Assembly (NCBI GenBank): GCA_949987705.1
Contig: OX465282.1
Location: 14,186,501-14,250,500, forward strand
DNA from: Thereva unica
Lineage: Eukaryota; Arthropoda; Insecta; Diptera; Therevidae
DNA length: 64,000 bases
Direction of reading: 5' to 3'
A model generated the notes under the pieces. It was not told the origin of the DNA. It did not search any database and saw only the letters and a program-made list of their open reading frames with translations. Both the position numbers and the translations under genes were made by a program. Positions 21,580 to 32,039 of the stretch are shown one piece after another. Every line of letters starts with the position of its first letter. Within the stretch, counting starts at the first letter, position 1.

Positions 21580-21916
21580 TGCTGTAAACATGCTAAGGGC
21601 GACCGACGCATCGCGTCAACCAACCAACCGACCGTCAAAAACGAATAGAATAGACCGATTTATATAAAGGCGCACATTCTGCGGAATCAATCTAATTTCT
21701 ATTTCGTAGTCGTTCGCCCGTCAAAGTGGCATGGGTGTTGCTATTGGGTTCCTGTGTGCGTGCGTAGCGTATCCGGTTGTCTAAGATAGTTATTCCAGTG
21801 TGTGCTTCTTAATTTGTATCGTCGTCGCTCTTAGTTTGCACACAACGAACTTCGTCGTGACTTTCGCAATGGCCGACGGAAATCGTTCTGTCGTCGCCTC
21901 TAATATGTTTACAGCA
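21580..21916 (+). mobile_element. Candidate solo LTR (337 bp)
   Basis: It starts TGCTGTAAACAT and ends ATGTTTACAGCA, a perfect 12-bp inverted TG...CA pair as at LTR ends. The segment is precisely absent from the other arm of the foldback element, so it is an insertion. It contains a TATA box (TATATAAAGG, 21661-21670) and an initiator-like TCAATCT about 25 bp downstream. A short ATG frame begins near its end (21869). The flanks read CAAAA and TAAAG, so a clean duplication is not obvious. A short TIR element of another kind is the alternative. No internal retrotransposon sequence remains. Confidence 0.55.
21659..21693 (+). promoter_or_regulatory. TATA box and initiator within the candidate LTR
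   Basis: TTTATATAAAGG is followed about 25 bp later by AATCAATCT, an initiator-like site. The spacing is normal for an RNA polymerase II core promoter and fits a retroviral-type LTR. Activity is unknown. Confidence 0.5.
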
Positions 21917-21977
21917 TAAAGGGAGCCATTCGTATACTTACTAGGCCAGTTCTCTTTCGATTTTGTAGGTGAAGCAG

Positions 21978-23663
21978 CAGCGCCGGCCCTAGCCCTTGTT
22001 GAGGGTGGAGCGAGATTGTCTTTTGGCGCCCTTTGGTCGACGCTCTCACTTCACATAAATTATATTTCCTTTTTTCGAGCACTGCCTGCCTGCCATTTCC
22101 TTAGGTGATTATATCTCCCCTTTTGCAAGCCATTATGGGCTGGGGCCCCGTAAGGATTTCGATGGCGATTTTAGAGTCACAGCCTCGTCTGTAGCGGCAA
22201 TAGAGGAAGAATGTCTTCTCAGAGTTGCTTCCGCTACGTTTCGCCAACAGCACCACTTTCTTTGGAGGCTATTTGGTTGTTTGTATTGCATGGTTGGGCA
22301 TTCGGGCTTGCCCCAGCCAGTAAGGTTGAGATGGTGGAGAGAGTCACCTTCTCGTTAAAAGAGGCGTCTCCTGCCATCAGCCCAAAATTGCAGTGTTCAC
22401 CATCCTGACAACTTCACCTCTGTGAATTTTATGCGGTGCACTTTGTGGCGTATTCTCCACTCCCACACCCTTAGGGTCTTCTTTGGGACCCCTATTCTTT
22501 TCAACATAATGCCAGTGGGGTCTTCTGATGCTGTCGGGAAGTACCCAATTACAAAAAGGCTGCGCGGCAACTTGCTCCCGTCTACAGCAACCAGGCTTGC
22601 TCCTTCCAGGGCTTAAGGCGGCCCTTCATAGGGGGCGCACCGACTCCTAGGGACCTGGACTGTTCTGAGCCATGAGCCAAGAGCCAATTCGGCTATCGCC
22701 TCCAGAAGACTTCCTTGCACTAGTTGTTTCGTGGCCAGGAGGGTGTCCGGATTGTTTAGTTGCCAGCACGCACATTCTGACACTTTCGGCTTTGGAGTCG
22801 TTCTAGATTTCATTATGGGTGCGTCCCACTTTTCTGAAGGCTTTACAAACCGTATGGCCAAAGCCTTTCCCCTTTTCGAGGATCTAACCCTCATCTTATT
22901 AAGGAGCCATCTTTCAGATTTCGCGGAAAACGAACGAGAGCTGCGCCACCCCGTCTTCTGAAAGTGGTCGTTTTTCTAGTCGCCTCTCCGATTAGGTGCC
23001 CTTACTTTCGCAAAAGATCTAAGGCGATCTCCCAATGATGAAGTGATCTCAACGTACTCCATCCCTAGGTTTACGGACTCAGACTGCTCTCCCTGAAGAA
23101 GAATCCCGAAAACTCTCCTTTACTGGGACCTCGACACCTTGAAGCATAGATCCAAAAATATCTAACTGGCCTTGTAGGTCAGCCTTTTGGAAGCTGTGGG
23201 AACTCCAGAGATGTTTGGAGCATTAAGAAGTGCTCCATCTTCAAACGTCTTTTTAGGGTCTTTCTATATTGATACCCCGAGCTGGGCACACCTGGTATCC
23301 GAAGTCCATCGTTAGTAGTACATTCACGCAGTACCATTCATAACTTCAGCACGATTGTTTACCCATTAGTATTGCGGTTTTTATCGAGTTTAGATCTGCC
23401 GTATTCAGTCTGTTCCATGGACCTCGAGCAGGATGTGGCCTAAGGCCATGTACGTTCGGTCTTGGAGTCAGTGCTCCCTGCTTGTGCCGTATTCGAGTCA
23501 TATTGATGAGTACATAGACGGCTAGCTACAAACAACGCTCTCAAAAAGTGCCATCAAAATTTTATTTTTTGCTCGAAACTGTTTTTCGAATTCATTTTGG
23601 CGCTTCTTCGCACCTGGCGCCTAGAGCGTCCGCTCCACTCGCTGTACCCCAGGGCCGGCGCTG
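21978..23663. mobile_element. Non-autonomous hAT transposon with 8-bp target-site duplication
   Basis: It begins CAGCGCCGGCCCT and ends AGGGCCGGCGCTG, a perfect 13-bp TIR with the CAGNG start typical of hAT elements. It is flanked on both sides by TGAAGCAG (21970-21977 and 23664-23671), the 8-bp duplication hAT transposases make. The uninterrupted sequence is preserved in the other foldback arm (GTAGGTCAAGCAGCATTGG), which confirms the limits. Subterminal GTGGAGCG occurs near both ends. No transposase frame is present. The inside carries the dispersed repeat shared with 5480-6110 (at 22080-22560). Short frames such as 22613-22894 (-) have no known domain. Confidence 0.9.
22080..22560. repeat. 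Dispersed repeat inside the hAT element (copy of 5480-6110)
   Basis: It shares block order with 5480-6110: a GGTGATTATATCTCCCC-like block, GGCAATAGAGGAAG, TGGTTGGGCATTCGGGCTTG (matching GGTGGGGCATTGGTCCTTG), and GCCCCAGCC followed by GATGGTGGAG. It may be part of the hAT family itself, carried in both copies, or a retroelement that inserted into it. I cannot tell which. Confidence 0.5.
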
Positions 23664-23905
23664 TGAAGCAGCATTGGACGTGTCAAGTACTTAGTTGGGG
23701 GACCCCTTTGGAAAACGATAATCGCATTTGGAATAGTCGATTGCCAATTCATTCATATCTGTAACAGGGGCGGGCACATCTCTGGCGGACGAAATTTTTA
23801 GGTTTTAATACCTGTTGCGTGAGCGTCCGTCATAGCAAACTGGTAGGGTGATTTCTGTGCTTTGGGAACTGCCACATTTGTGCCAAGAGTTTCAATAACA
23901 AAAAA

Positions 23906-25484
23906 TGGTGTTTCAAGTGCACTTACAGTAACATTTAAACAATGTTCACTTATGCTTGTGTTGTAATCGATTTGTAAGCACTCTTGAAGTATCATTGAAG
24001 AATTGTTTATCTGTTCAAAACTTTTTAGCATGCTCTTTGAACATTATGGGTTTTGAAGGTGTCAGAATATGATGATGAGAATTTTTGTTGAAATTTGTTA
24101 TGCTTTCTTGTACATTGCAGGGTTATAAGAAAAAACTGGACTATTTTTTTTTGTGGAACGATGAAAAAAGAGAGAAAATTGTAAAGCTTTAAAGATATGG
24201 AAAGTAACATAACCCAACTTTGCTGCTTGAGTAATCTTATTATAATACAATTCACCAAAACTGAATTTTTTATCACACAGCACAAGAGCACTAAGAACGA
24301 GCGCCATCTTTGAATAATTAAATGTACTTTCGTTGTGGTTTAATATTCACAGGAGTTAAGGCCTCTTTAGTCTTCTTCTACTTTTCTGGCATTATAGCCC
24401 TCCCGCAACTCCATCCCCTCCACATACTTTACAGCCTTACAACACGCAATTTCAGTGTACAACTTTATTAGGAGGATCTGTGGGGAGGTGCTGACGCCTG
24501 GCGGAATGTACCAGCATCGCTGCCACAGGAGAGTTGAAGCCCGTGTCTCAAAAAGACTTTAAGTCAATTAAATACCGCCTGAAAAGAAGCTGTCGTCTCA
24601 AAGAGCTCCTTAGCCAGGGTCTTAGGCAGCAGATCAAGCCCCATTATTTCTGGGCCGCGCACTAATAACGGTGTTTTAGCCGAATTTAAACGAAGAATTA
24701 GTATTCATAATATTCTTTATCTTAATTTCATTACAAGAATTAATAAGGCAGCACAGAGGGAGCGCCTACACTGCCTTGTCATAAGCTACCATCCATCTTC
24801 GCCAGCTGCACGAGATCCAGTTAATTAGGTCAAGGATAGGAGGCGCTGTATTTGTACAGCGGCGGGGTGGTGGGCTCCACAAACCCCGAAAGGAGTAAAG
24901 ATATTTACTTCTCAGTGATTTTCACCTGTACTCCATCCCCCACGGCCCCCCCTGGAACTTCCATTTCAAGACCAGTTTTTGGTTATCTAAGGCAGTCAGC
25001 AGACAGGTGATGGATGACCTGGGGAAGTAATTAAGTGAAAGTCGGAAATAAAAATTAAGAGGGGGTGAAAGAGGGGCGAAAAAAAATATATAGAATAATA
25101 CTTTAATCATTAAAATTTGCCGTGGGAGATTTCCTAGCGCGAAGGCCAAGAACTTGATGGGGAAAATGTGAAAAAGTTTAAATGGAAGTCGGCCACCGGA
25201 TGTTCGAGGATGAGCCTAAGTTAATTTTAATTGAAAATTTGATCCTTGGCAGAAAAGTGAAAAGCATTTACATTTTGTGTTGTTTTTTTTTTCGTTGTTC
25301 TAATCCCCATCGGTTTATAAAGGTGAGGACTTGGGGTGGCAGGAGGTGCGTCATGTTTTTGTTTCTGCTGTATCATGTAGAACATTAATTATAACTTTCA
25401 ATGAAGGATGTAATTAATTATTATTAATTAATTTAATTTAAGTGGTTGGATGATTGATTTACTCACAAAAATATTTGGTTGCGT
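23906..25484. other. Loop of the foldback element, no gene
   Basis: AT-rich sequence without a transposase or other domain. It includes a purine-rich, GGGG-containing patch near 25050-25080 and TTAATTA-rich sequence at 25405-25440. All frames are short. Confidence 0.45.
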
Positions 25485-26021
25485 AGTAGGAAATTTCAAT
25501 GTAACCCTTGACACAAATGCGGCAGTTCCAAAAGCACAGAAGATCGCTCTACCACACTACAGGCATGAAAATCTAAATATCTGTCCGGCAGAAGTATGCA
25601 TGCCTTTTTTTATAGACACGAAAGTGTTTGCAATCGACCATTCCAAACGCGAGTTCCGTTTTGCCAAGCGGTCCCCCAACTAAGTACTAACCACATCCAA
25701 TGCTGCTTGACCTACGCAATCGAACAAGAACCCGTCTATTGAGTATGCGAATGGCACCTTTTAGGATCACCAGGATAAATGCCGGTTGTCTTCGTTGTAT
25801 ACAATTTCTTAAAGCTTCAATTCTGAAAAAGGGGTGAGCGAACCGTGCTTCGTTTGGACAATTTCGTGCGTCGTTTATGGATGCGTGCCTTTGGCACGCT
25901 GCAGTTGGAAAAGTAGAATTTTTACTCAGGGGTATCGTGCCTGTTTCAGGTGCCATGCAGGTGTTTTGACGCTGTGCGTGACTGTTTTGCAGATTAAAAA
26001 GAGGCTAGTCTTATTTTTACT

Positions 26022-27075
26022 AGATTTTAGCGGAAATTTTTATATGCGACTATCTTCGACCGGACCGGAGAAAATACGGAGTGCACATCCCTTCACGTTG
26101 TGAATGGAGAAACAGATCATACAGTTTTCAGGGTGCCACAAATTTCTTTACTGATGGCTCTAAACTTGAAGGTCGAGTAGGACGAGGAGTCTTTTCCCCA
26201 GAGCTTGGGATTGAAGTCTCTTTCCGACTACCCGATCACTGTAGTGTATACCAAGCGGAGGTTCTAGCTATAGCTGTTTTACTAATCAACCGGCAAGGCG
26301 ACAGGAATCGGACTGTCTACATCTTCTCAGATAGTCAAGCAGCTCTGAAAGTCCTGCGCTCTGGCACAAACAGCTCTAGAGCTACCTCTGAATGTTGCAG
26401 ATCTCTTAACGAGGTGGCTCAACAGTTCAGGATTCTTCTCGCATGTAAAGCTGACGAATTGGCTAGGAAAGGCACGACCGCTACTCTCCTTCCAGGAAAG
26501 GAAAGAGTTGGTATGCCTTGGGTCACTTTTATACGCAACCAACACACTTTTATATGCAACCAGCACACAATAACACAAGCAGAAAAGCATTGGAGAGATC
26601 TTAATAAATGCGCCGTGGCCAAATTAATCTGGCCCTCTTATGATCTCAGGCGAACCACCTCACTGCTGAGCCTCGGTAGACAAGACCTCTCAGCTATAGT
26701 TGGAGTGTTGACCAGACACTGTCTGATAGCTACGTATGCGACCCGCTTAGGTCTTGAGACCTACGATTTTTGCAGAAGCTGTAAGAACCCGGGCTAGGAG
26801 AAAAGTGTACTTCATCTCCTCTGTCACTGTCTAACCCTAAGCCGAAGGAGACTAACCTCATTTGGTGAGCCCTTTCTAAGCACGTTTGCAGAGATCGGTA
26901 AGATTGGGATCCCTTAACTTAGAAGATTTATTACTTCCTCGAGATGGTTTAGCGAAGAAACGACACTTGAACATCAGGTTTAAAGTGCGATCACTATGGC
27001 ATCACAATGGGCCTATCCCTTTGGCCTAAGCTCAAACCAACAGCTCAGCCATATCAAACATAACCTAACCTAATC
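26022..27075 (+). pseudogene. I/LOA-like LINE 3' part: RNase H with internal deletion and zinc knuckle
   Basis: The open frame 26081-26797 (238 codons) carries an RNase H-like domain: FFTDGSK (Asp, residue 25), YQAEVLAI (Glu, 60) and FSDSQAALK (Asp, 84). The usual W-V-x-x-H and G-N block before KADELARKG (about 123-131) is missing; LLAC joins KADEL directly, so an internal deletion removed part of the active site. After it come helices and a Cys-rich CRSC start that runs past a TAG at 26795-26797 into ESVLHLLCHC-like sequence. The 3' end is rich in TAACCTAACCTAA (about 27060-27073). A closely similar RNase H start lies at 36560-36715. Confidence 0.75.
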
Positions 27076-27159
27076 GTCGACCAATGAGGATTTGATACAA
27101 ATAGCTTAGCAAATTTTCATGAGAAGCCATCTGATTAAGATAGATACACGCAATCCTAA

Positions 27160-28095
27160 GGTGTAAACGATCGTGCTAAAGGGATGAATAGTACCTACTA
27201 CGTGAGTTTACTACTAACGATAGACTTTGGATAACAGACGACTTTTGGTTGAAGTTCGCCTTGTTATGGTAATGCGGAGAAATTCTTCTTGGCTGGTGGT
27301 GTCGCCGTTTTCTTCGCTCTTTGTAATCGCATCTGTAATTTCGCTTGAACAAGATAATGGTCTGATCCGCATTTGGGCCCACGCATTGCACGTACGACTT
27401 TGAGCGTCGATCGTAGTCTTGCGTTTATCAAAACGTGGTCTAATATGACCGTATCATTGCCTGATGAATTTCGCCAGGTGAGTTGGTGTTTGAGTGGATG
27501 GCAGAAGATGCTATTGCCAACGATTAAATTGTTTGACACTGCGAATGAAAGGAGGCGTAAGCCGTTGTCGTTAATTAGAGCTGCTGATCGTGTTCCAATT
27601 TCCCAGCCAGTTCGATCTGCACCTGAATGTGCATTAAAGTCCCTCGCGAGTATGATTAATTGGGTTCGAGTTACCGTATCCAGCGTCTGATGAAGCTGAT
27701 CGTAAAATTCGACCTTATTTGCACCGGCGATGGTCTTGGTTGGCGCATAAACGGATACGATATGGGTCTTGATCGTTCCACCGCACCGATGGCTATAACC
27801 GCCATACGCTTGGATATCGGTTGGAATACGATATCGCTGCTGGCAGCCTATCGATCGACCATAAACCCAACGCCTGCCTCTCGTTTCTCACCACCGAAAT
27901 AGTAAAGCGTCTTCGTTTCGTCGATTCTTGGCGGGACGATCGTCAATGTCTCGGATCCGATAAGTCGTAGGTCCGATAGAGCGGTAATTAATATTTTGCA
28001 TTTCAATAATTCCATTGCTATGATTTCCTTTTGACCGACGTGATGTCCTGTTCGTACATTCCACGCGGCGAATTGAATTTACATTTTCGGTGTGA
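27160..28095 (-). pseudogene. RTE-like LINE endonuclease (craniofacial development protein 2-like)
   Basis: The minus strand encodes an exonuclease-endonuclease-phosphatase fold. It starts AAWNVRTGHHVGQKEI (28030 region). REAGVGFMVDR follows, then a TAG near 27855. After a frameshift near 27780 comes THIVSVYAPTK, then DFNAHSGADRTGWEIG, LTWRN, LDHVLINARLRS and GSDHYLV. These are the catalytic D-x-N and S-D-H motifs of APE-type endonucleases. Such domains are commonly annotated as craniofacial development protein 2 in insects but belong to RTE-like LINEs. One stop and one or more frameshifts make this copy dead. No reverse transcriptase follows: it ends near 27160. Confidence 0.8.
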
Positions 28096-28224
28096 CTAAA
28101 TTGGGTCTTCGGCCAGTAGCCCATTTCACACCAGCATCACTGGTCCGAAGTGTTGGCGCATTAGCTGTCCGTGATGCAGTAGCATTATTTCGTAAATAGT
28201 TAGTTCGTATATCCATGCGGTTTC

Positions 28225-28640
28225 TTGCCTTGTTTCTTCGCTTTCCTGATTCTGGCCAACTCGGCAGGTCGACCACCCTCCTTCTTTCACACCTTGGACT
28301 TGGGACTAGACGACTGCATATCTTGTACATCCAAAACCAGAAGACGATTCCACAGACTTTACAATGACGAGATCTCGAGTATTGTGAAGAAAATCAAGCT
28401 GGGTTGGCTCCGGGGTGCAAGCATATAGGTTGTATGAGCGAAGAGGAACTTGTTCGGTTCAGTCTGCTGTGGAAAGATCTAGGGTATGCCATAAAGAGGG
28501 AGATCCAGACTTCGCTAGAACGATGGCGTAGACCACGACGCACAGAGCTTCGGCAATCCAAACTGGATAACATCGGCCTAGAATTAGTACATTTGGGGAG
28601 AAAAGCTGGTCAAGACCGGATACCGGTTGTAGAGCCGTCA
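28225..28640 (+). pseudogene. RTE-like LINE 3' C-terminal remnant
   Basis: In plus-strand frames, RRFHRLYNDEISSIVKKIKL and later GRSRLRWNDGVDHDAQS resemble the C-terminal arm of RTE-like LINE proteins (LY...V...K..RL.W.GH, then GRP..RW.D.V..D). Several stops and shifts separate the blocks. It lies back to back with the endonuclease fragment on the other strand, so the two are separate insertions or an inversion. Confidence 0.4.
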
Positions 28641-28800
28641 GGGTCGCTCTACACTATCGTGCCGTTAACACTTTCGCTTCCGTTCAAGCTCCGTGCCAGT
28701 GTGTGAATACGACGATTGCTTTTCCTGTAAAAATATTTGGCTGAACCGAGAGTGGCATTAGACTGGACCGAGAACGGCACGATAGTGTGCAGAGGGCCTT
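28640..28800. mobile_element. MITE with CACACTATCGTGCCGTT inverted ends
   Basis: CTCTACACTATCGTGCCGTT (28643 onward) faces AACGGCACGATAGTGTGCAG (about 28772-28793), giving a ~150-bp element with ~20-bp TIRs. No coding. The target duplication was not resolved. Confidence 0.6.
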
Positions 28801-28824
28801 AAGGGAGAAGAACATGACGTATGT

Positions 28825-29214
28825 CTAAAACATGGCGTTTGGCTCTAAACCTGATGTGGATTCACAGGATGTGCCCCAGTACCATAAAATGTGCTGCAAA
28901 CGCCTCAACGTGGTATACTGAGTATCACCAGTTATAAAGAGGATAACTTCCGTCTGCGTAAGATTCGATGACCGAAAAAATTTTGGCCTCACAGTAGCGG
29001 AGATTTGATTTTCCTCTGCAGAGGAAGTGCCCTCCAGAAACAACTTAAGATGGCAAAAAATATCGCCTAAACCTAATGTACTTAAACCGCTATCTATAGT
29101 GGGCAAGGCTGTATTGTCAGACTGCAATTCCTTTATTTGCGAATTTCCTTTGATGCGAATAGAAAAGCGGAGAGGGTCGGGCACCAAAAATAAGTGCCTC
29201 TTAACTTCTTGCAA
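28825..29214 (-). other. Unassigned 129-codon open frame
   Basis: An uninterrupted minus-strand frame of 129 codons. It has no domain or motif that I recognise, no signal peptide and no transmembrane segment. It sits between a MITE and a Tc1-like element, so a retroelement fragment is the most likely source. It is listed because it is longer than most chance frames nearby. Confidence 0.2.
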
Positions 29215-29261
29215 TTAAATATTAAAATATTCTAAATTAATTTCCACATCCTTTTGAAATA

Positions 29262-30985
29262 TAAATAAAAAAAAACTGATCCTAAAAGTATGCAACATTA
29301 CATTAAAATTTAAGAAAAATACTAATACCCCTAAAAGTATGCAAACAAAAATTAACCGGTACACAGAGACACTACGTCGTTAAAAGATTACATTTTGTGG
29401 TAAGCCATGCCATTGCTAATATAGATGGCAATTAACCCTATGGCTGAGAATCTTGGTTACAAAGGTATCCTTTTATTAATTCAAGTATGCATTGTTAACC
29501 GAATTTAATAGAACTAAAATAATGGCGCAATATGTACATATATTTTTTTTACACTGAAACTAAATCACCCCTGAAAGAAATAATCATGGTGCATGGTTTC
29601 ATTGTTATAGTTTTATTTTTAGCCACACCAAGTGTTTTACAAAAACCACCTTCAATGTAGCCTGCATTATTATTACTTGGCATGTGTGTGTGTGTACCAG
29701 CATCATTTTTTAATTACAGGAAAATATCTATTGTTCACAATTGTAAGTTGTCGGAATTAAAATTAAAACCGGGGCTACATACGAGTACATAATTCCACAT
29801 TTATACAACATTCTGTACGTCTGCCTCAAAGTAGGTCATAAATACGTGTGTGTACTTTTTCTCATTAAAAAGTGCAGCCATACTACTAGACTGTCTTAAT
29901 TAAATGCCTTTGTCTATCTAAGAATCCTTTATGCTTCTATGATGTACTCGTAATTTTTTTTATTTCTTTTTTTTTATTAAAAAAGCAGAAAAGAAGTCCT
30001 GTTCTTGTATGTGCAGGGTAGCATCACAACATAATTCTAAACATTTTATCTCCTTTAATCACATAGAAGCAAAAAAAAAAGTTCAAAGAGTCGTCGAGAG
30101 AGAGCGCTTCAGAAAATTCCTAAACAATTTTTACCGTCATTCATCCGTGTGTGTATACGTCATTCCAGGAAGGTCACCATATACTATATATGTTTGTATA
30201 TACATATATAGTGGAAGGTCCTTAAGAGATAAAATCGATATCCTGAATGCATGATTTATGACTATGTCTAATGGATGTGACACTTGATGTTTGTTTGGTG
30301 GTGGTATATGTTTTATTTTTTTATTTTCTTTCTTTTCTTTCATTTTGCTACTAACTAGGGTAACATAATATTTAAACCTCCTAAATAATTCTCAAGGAGG
30401 ACGACGACGCCATTCGTAGCGTAGAAAAAAATTAAAATTTATTTTTCCAGGACTAAAAAAGAAATTGTATTTTGTGTCGCAGCAAGCCAGCCTCAGCATC
30501 AGCATCGTTCCTCTCTACAAATTTTACTCTCTCCTTATAGTCCATATTCTTATATAGTATATACATATAGTGAAACTCTGCAGATGGGAGGAAGACTGCT
30601 GTAGCCATACATTTTTCTGGGTCATAATTTTCTATGCTGTTTTGTAGTTGTTATATCCTTGTTGCTGGTAAATATTTCAACTTTTTTAATGGTGTGGAAA
30701 AATATGCTAAACATTTTTACTTAATACAGAAAATATGGCAAATGCACTTCTCTATAACTCAAAATAGTTGGGCATGGGCCAAACGTTTTTTTTTTCGTTT
30801 TATAGTTTTTCGTTTAAATGTACTTTCCGAGGAATATTTCCTCAATTCGTTCTTGCTAAGAAGTACTTTTATGACGTAGCGTCTCTGTGTACCGGTTGAT
30901 TTTTTTCTGCATACTTTTAGGAGCATTATTATTTTTCTTAAATTTTTATGCAATTTTGCATACTTTCAGGATTGTTTTGTTTTTA
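29262..30985. mobile_element. Tc1-like non-autonomous element with IR/DR ends
   Basis: Positions 29262-29385 and 30862-30985 are inverted repeats of about 124 bp, ending inside with AACCGGTACACAGAGAC and its complement. Within each arm the motif TCCTAAAAGTATGCA occurs twice (about 29280 and 29331; complements at about 30908 and 30957). This is the IR/DR layout known from many Tc1/mariner elements, where the two direct repeats bind transposase. The 1.5-kb interior has no transposase, only AT-rich sequence with a TG run (about 29680-29697). Confidence 0.75.
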
Positions 30986-30989
30986 TTTT

Positions 30990-32035
30990 TCTAAATTCTA
31001 TACCTGATATTTGTAGACCAGACCCCTTATTACAGATTTACAGAAGCTGCTTACTTAGATGTACTCTCGACAGAAAGATTCATTCGGGGAACTCTTGCAC
31101 ACTCCGGTGGCATGGATACTGGCAGATATGATATTTTTGTTTCGGAAAGATATATCCTAGTTAGCAGACTAGAAATAGAAAACCAGGGAAGCTCCTACAA
31201 AGCTGACTAGACTCAGTAGCTAACAGTATTGCCTTAAAAATACCGGCAGAATTATGCAGGCAGGTATTTTTGAAAATTAGGCGAGGAGGAGGAGTCTTTA
31301 GCATCTCATCTATACTCGACTCTGATTTGGTACCATTTGGGTATAGAACTCTAACATAGTTCTTGCTAAGCTGGAAGTCTTTTCATTCGTCTCGGGTGGG
31401 TATGTGGTCATCGAAACCTGGGTTAAAGTTAAGTTTCGATACCAAGTAGTCAGATGACCTTTCTGCTACTCCCTGTGGTAAGCAGCGTAAAGTATACCTA
31501 TGTTCATAAGTTTTATCAACGCAGCAATCAACCTTTAGGGCGGTTCAGGTTGTCTACTGCCTCAAGTTTATTTTATGTAGATTAGAGCCATTTTATACCG
31601 TTGACGATTCTATCCAGAATTCTAATCCGATCCGCAAGGTTTAGTCGGAAAAGTAGTGGAGAGAAGGATAGAAGAAATCTGCCAACGTCAGCCTACAATT
31701 TTACTCCATCAGACTTCAGTCAATACTAATATAACAAACTGGTGACTTTGGCGATTGAACAGGTCGATATTCACTTACTGTGCTTATAAGCAATGGACAG
31801 ATAGCAGTGAATTTTGGGGTTCTGTGACGATTTACCCGACCTATAAATCTGCTGCTCGAGAACTCAGAGCCGAGTATGTTGCTGCTGTATAATGTGTTTT
31901 GTGTGAAAGACTGATGCTGAATGATGAAGACAAGGAAGGAGGATATTGTCTGGCTAGGATAAAAGGAAAGACGAAGAATCATCTCGCCATGTGGTTCGTG
32001 TATGGTAGTTCTTAAACTATCACGCAAACGGTAGT
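30990..32035 (-). repeat. Degenerate antisense retroelement sequence
   Basis: The block around 31590-31690 (CCGTTGACGATTCTATCC, AGTCGGAAAAGTAGT, AGAGAGAAGGATAGAAG) matches 49240-49320 inside the antisense I/LOA-like LINE. No intact frame. The minus-strand frame 31716-32027 lacks motifs. Confidence 0.4.
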
Positions 32036-32039
32036 CAGA

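Larger units (their letters stand above)
21315..26021. mobile_element. Foldback element with ~530-bp inverted arms, holding nested insertions
   Basis: The right arm (25485-26021) is contiguous. Its reverse complement matches the plus strand in three blocks: 21315-21579, 21917-21977 and 23672-23905. The gaps in the left arm are a candidate solo LTR (21580-21916) and an hAT element (21978-23663), both absent from the right arm. Matching blocks include CGCCTGCATGGCACCCGAAA, AGTAAAAATTCTACTTTTC, ATAAACGACGCACG, TAAGAAATTGTATA and AGTACTTAGTTGGGGGAC. The loop (23906-25484) has no transposase. Other copies of the family lie at 10690-10840 and 44270-44850. The element is non-autonomous and of unassigned superfamily. 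Confidence 0.75.

Noticed and set aside
27373..27902. Plus-strand frames of 80-105 codons
   Set aside because: Shadows of the minus-strand RTE-like endonuclease, which carries the catalytic motifs.
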